This document shows positions 60,781-64,000 of a stretch of 64,000 bases of DNA, in pieces. Each line of letters starts with the position of its first letter. The first letter of the stretch is position 1. Position numbers and translations under genes: made by a program. Below the pieces are notes generated by a model that was not told where the DNA came from, ran no database searches, and saw only the letters and a program-made list of their open reading frames with translations. The stretch comes from Artemia franciscana. Taxonomy: Eukaryota; Arthropoda; Branchiopoda; Anostraca; Artemiidae. Location of the stretch: NCBI RefSeq assembly GCF_032884065.1, contig NC_088873.1, positions 25,428,625 through 25,492,624 on the forward strand. Direction: 5' to 3'.

Positions 60781-62700
60781 GCGAAAAATCCTTAGATTAC
60801 TCCAAGTTGCAATTTAAAGTAAACAATCAAAAAGAAGAAGAGGAAAATTCAATCCCACTTACTGTCATCATTTGGCTCAAATCAATCAACATGGAGTATC
60901 ACATAGACAAAAAAAAAGAAAAAAAAGAAAGAAGAAAGGTGACACTGATCTAAGAACCACCTTGAAAAAAAAATTATTTTTACATATGCAAATAATTCAG
61001 AACACATTCTATCACATCTGAAGCAATGATCTTGTTTTATCATAGTAAAGAGCAATGTGCCATCCAACTGTTATTTCTTCTTTCCTTCCTATTTTTTCTT
61101 CCAGACACTTTGAAGGAAGGATTAGTCATAGAAGCTTGGGAGGGGGCTGATTCAACTAGAAATTGAAAGTTCTAGAAATCTTGTCTTGATTCAAATTTGA
61201 GTCAAGCTGGCTTATCTGCCATGCCTTTTAAACTACCATTTTATGCTATTTTGCTAAGTCTGTTCTCAAAAAAGACATATGTAGCTGAGTAAGTTAAAAG
61301 ACACTATGTATGTCTACCATTTCCTGTAAGCTGATTGGGATATCATGAAAATAAGAAGGGGGAAACACTGCTATTTGTAAAACCTAACTACGCCATACTA
61401 CTATATTTTAATTTAATTTGATTAACTGGAGTCAAATTTTAAGTCAGGACCAAGCAAATTTAAAATTGACAGAACTCTTAATTCCAAATAAGCAAGAAAT
61501 TGTTTAAGTAGACAAAGAATAAATAACCAAAGAAAACAAGATTGAGTATGGGTTTTTATAAGTTCAAAGAAAATACTTGACAGAACAAGTTAAATATTTG
61601 GATAGGAATACTACTTCAATTCTTCAACACTATAGGAAAAAGTCTAAAGGATAACTGTGCAAACTCTATGAGTAAGAAAATGCAAACAAAACAATCTGGC
61701 TAAAAATAAAACAACAAAAAGAGACAGCGTAGAAAGCAAAGAGAAACAAAATCACCAATTGAACGAATTAAAATATCTAACAATGTGGAAAAAATGACAA
61801 CAAATAAATTAAAAATATAAGAGAAAATTAAGATTGTGGTTTTTATAAAGCCAACAAAAATATTGGAAAAAACAAGACAACTGCCTAACTCTCATAATAT
61901 TTATATGGAATGAGTTTTAGGGAAGGAAGGGTGATAGAAATTAATATCTAGTCCCTCTTAGTTTCGAGAAATATTTCTTGTCTAGGGTAAGGGCACCAAC
62001 GATTTGACAGAGCAATTTTTGAACCTCTGTTGAAATTTTTCTTCAAAGCAATGTGAAATGTGGGCACTATATCTGATATACCCAGATAAGAAAAATATTC
62101 AATCAAATAAGTTTCCTGTTTTCAGCAAAAATGAGCTACTGACAATTTTCTAGCTGTATAATGTTCAAACTGTCATCACTTGATTATTTTTTGTAAAAAA
62201 GAGTTGGGATCAGCACCAATACATCAAGATACATATTATTTTCTGTAAAATATAGCCATATTGACTTTTTCTTGATAAAATTAAATTGAAATGACAGCTA
62301 ATTTTATGTTGACATAAATATATTCCAATTATTGAAAATTCTTGTCTAATATAGTGGAATACCAGACAACTAAAAATGTTCCTTCAGCCAAATTCAAATG
62401 TAGATATTGGCTTCTATTATGAGATTCATTTCTTTTGAGAATATATTGTAGTGACCTTGTTGAGATTTTTGAAGGACAGCAACAGGCCCTGTCGAAAAAT
62501 TTGACTCTGTTGAAACTTCACTGAACATGTAAAACAGATGAGAACAATTGGTGTCAAAATTCAAGGGTCCTCTGACAAAAACATAGTTGTCGAATTTATA
62601 GGCAATTCCTCAGCAACATGAGATTTTAATGATTATTATTTGTAATAATGTTTCACATAAAAAAACTTTTTTTTTTAATTGTAGTTTTACTGATTTGATG
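60781..62700. other. Intergenic spacer
   Basis: No coding or clear repeat recognised. Confidence 0.4.
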
Positions 62701-62704
62701 CTAG

Positions 62705-63060
62705 ATTTTTCCATCATCTGAGGCCCCATAATATGGTCACATTTTTCCTTGTGAATCAAAAACTCTGACAGTCTGTGATCTTTCAGAAAGGAAGTCCATA
62801 ATCGACTGTGCAACACTTTCATTGACACCTGCAGCCTTCAGTTTGATTACGAACAATTCATAACAAACCTTGTGGAATGCTTTGGACAGATCAAGAAGAA
62901 TCTTTTCGACAGGAAGACCCTTGTCAAGCAGTGTAGTAACTAATTCGTATGTTTGGATGAGGTTAGTGTCCACAGATCTACCAGATCTGAATCCATGTTG
63001 TGATGCGGAGAGGATGTTATTGACCTCAAGATGTTCAACTTTTTTGCTTCTACTATCTTG
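62705..63060 (-). pseudogene. CR1/Jockey-type reverse transcriptase fragment
   Basis: Minus strand, one frame: QHGFRSGRSVDTNLIQTYEL, then LPVEKILLDLSKAFHKVCYE (motif A, Asp in LDLSKAF), KLKAAGVNESV and FLSERSQTVRV. Open over about 110 codons and better preserved than 59215-60780, so a different and younger copy. Truncated at both ends. Confidence 0.75.
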
Positions 63061-64000
63061 AAAGTTTTATACATTTACACATTAACAAAGGTTGGAGAGA
63101 AACAAAGAAATAAAGTAAAAAGAATAGGCATGTCACAAGAACCAGGATCTGCCCACAAGTATTTCAACACATGTCCAATTGGGTTCCAACTTATGTCAAA
63201 ATTGGGTAACTTTTTGTTCTGTCAAATTTATACATGAAAATGCTCAAACTTAAGAAAATCGAAGTTTTGTACTCTTTTCTGATAAGACTTCGAACTTCTA
63301 ATCAAACAGTTAGATCAGTAGATGTTTCTTTTACATACTGGAACCCTTTTTAAACCAAATGTCTTTAAATTAAGCTCCTGATATAGAAAAAGAGGTGTTT
63401 TACAAAAACTGTTGAATCATCAGTACCTTTATCCTGTGCCTTTATTATTAGTTCTAGGAAGGGAAGAGGTTATAGTGCTCCCCCTATTACAACAGTCTTT
63501 TTCTATGAGCAATGTTCCATTATCATAACAATAATGGAACAAGCAAGACAGGGTATCAAGAGCCTTGTCAGAAAACTTCCTGGGGAGTGACAAATTCTAC
63601 CAGGCGTTTTGTTTTCAGCTATCTTAAATATTAATATTTCTCTTTTGGTATTTAAATACAGTGATTCAATATGTTCAAAAATACATATATAAAGTATTTA
63701 GGCATAACAGAACCCATTATAGAGGTTGTAATGGCTTCAACCACATGGAAGATGAAAAGTCACTCAAAATTTCAATTTGTACAAACAATATTTTTTTCTT
63801 AAATAAGAACAACTGCTGAAACACAAATCAATTTTAATAACAAGCTATTTTATTCACTAAAATCTTCAGTGTAGTGACCAAGGTGTTGACTACACGAATC
63901 AAAAGCAACCTTTAGGAATGATATATGCACTACTTAAGTATTCTAAAATGCTTTAAGGTAGTTTACCTTTAGGAATGATATACACCCTACTTAAATATTC
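63061..64000. other. Intergenic end of window
   Basis: 63910-63944 and 63966-64000 are two copies of one unit ('CCTTTAGGAATGATATA' then 'CTACTTAA.TATTC', period ~56 bp); the repeat may continue beyond the window. Confidence 0.6.

Overview
The window is eukaryotic nuclear DNA. It is AT-rich, has very long GT-AG introns, and carries long (TA)n arrays, many poly-C/poly-G runs and several classes of decayed retrotransposon, Helitron and DNA-transposon sequence. The one host gene and the repeat content fit an arthropod. A crustacean such as a branchiopod is my best guess, but the sequence alone does not prove it. There are no bacterial operons, rRNA genes or CRISPR arrays.

The only host gene I can assemble is a complete FKBP8 homologue (FK506-binding protein 8: FKBP domain, TPR repeats, C-terminal membrane anchor) on the minus strand. 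Seven coding exons run from the ATG at 58056 to the stop at 8905. All six introns are GT-AG and all phases agree. They join into 1251 coding bases, 416 residues, close to the usual family size of about 410. Introns 3 and 6 are each about 16 kb and hold most of the repeats. A splice acceptor 2 nt before the ATG suggests a further 5'UTR exon upstream of 58058.

Region by region (window coordinates). 1-8900, downstream of the gene: a ~490-bp foldback element, 'family B' tandem repeats, and a decayed LINE (6660-7930). 8983-25160, intron 6: a 'family A' tandem array, a broken Mutator-like/YqaJ-nuclease transposon gene (12.2-13.8 kb), a Helitron with both termini (21373-22647), an inverted pseudo-copy of FKBP8 exon 4 (23244-23358), and a Penelope-like plus RTE mosaic. 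25380-31595, intron 5: an RTE-type LINE with an intact 974-codon ORF. 31764-37455, intron 4: a second decayed RTE copy and a broken hAT-like gene. 37571-53580, intron 3: a repeat metropolis with several Helitron pieces, family A arrays, T-rich low complexity, a 253-bp TA array and a third copy of the exon-4 flank. 53790-57729, introns 2 and 1: little recognisable. 58057-64000, upstream: two decayed CR1/Jockey-type LINE fragments.

The most interesting structures are four. (1) The Helitron family carries a promoter-like 5' end: an array of TGACGTCA (CRE/ATF) palindromes, then a TATA box, then the ORF start. It also carries a (TA)n array just before its 3' hairpin. (2) Family A is a ~290-bp tandem-repeat element with a terminal hairpin, present at three loci, one of them inside a Helitron. 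(3) FKBP8 exon 4 and its flank are duplicated in and around the gene. (4) Several large inverted-repeat (foldback) elements are present. Family names for decayed elements rest on motif reading, not on database searches.
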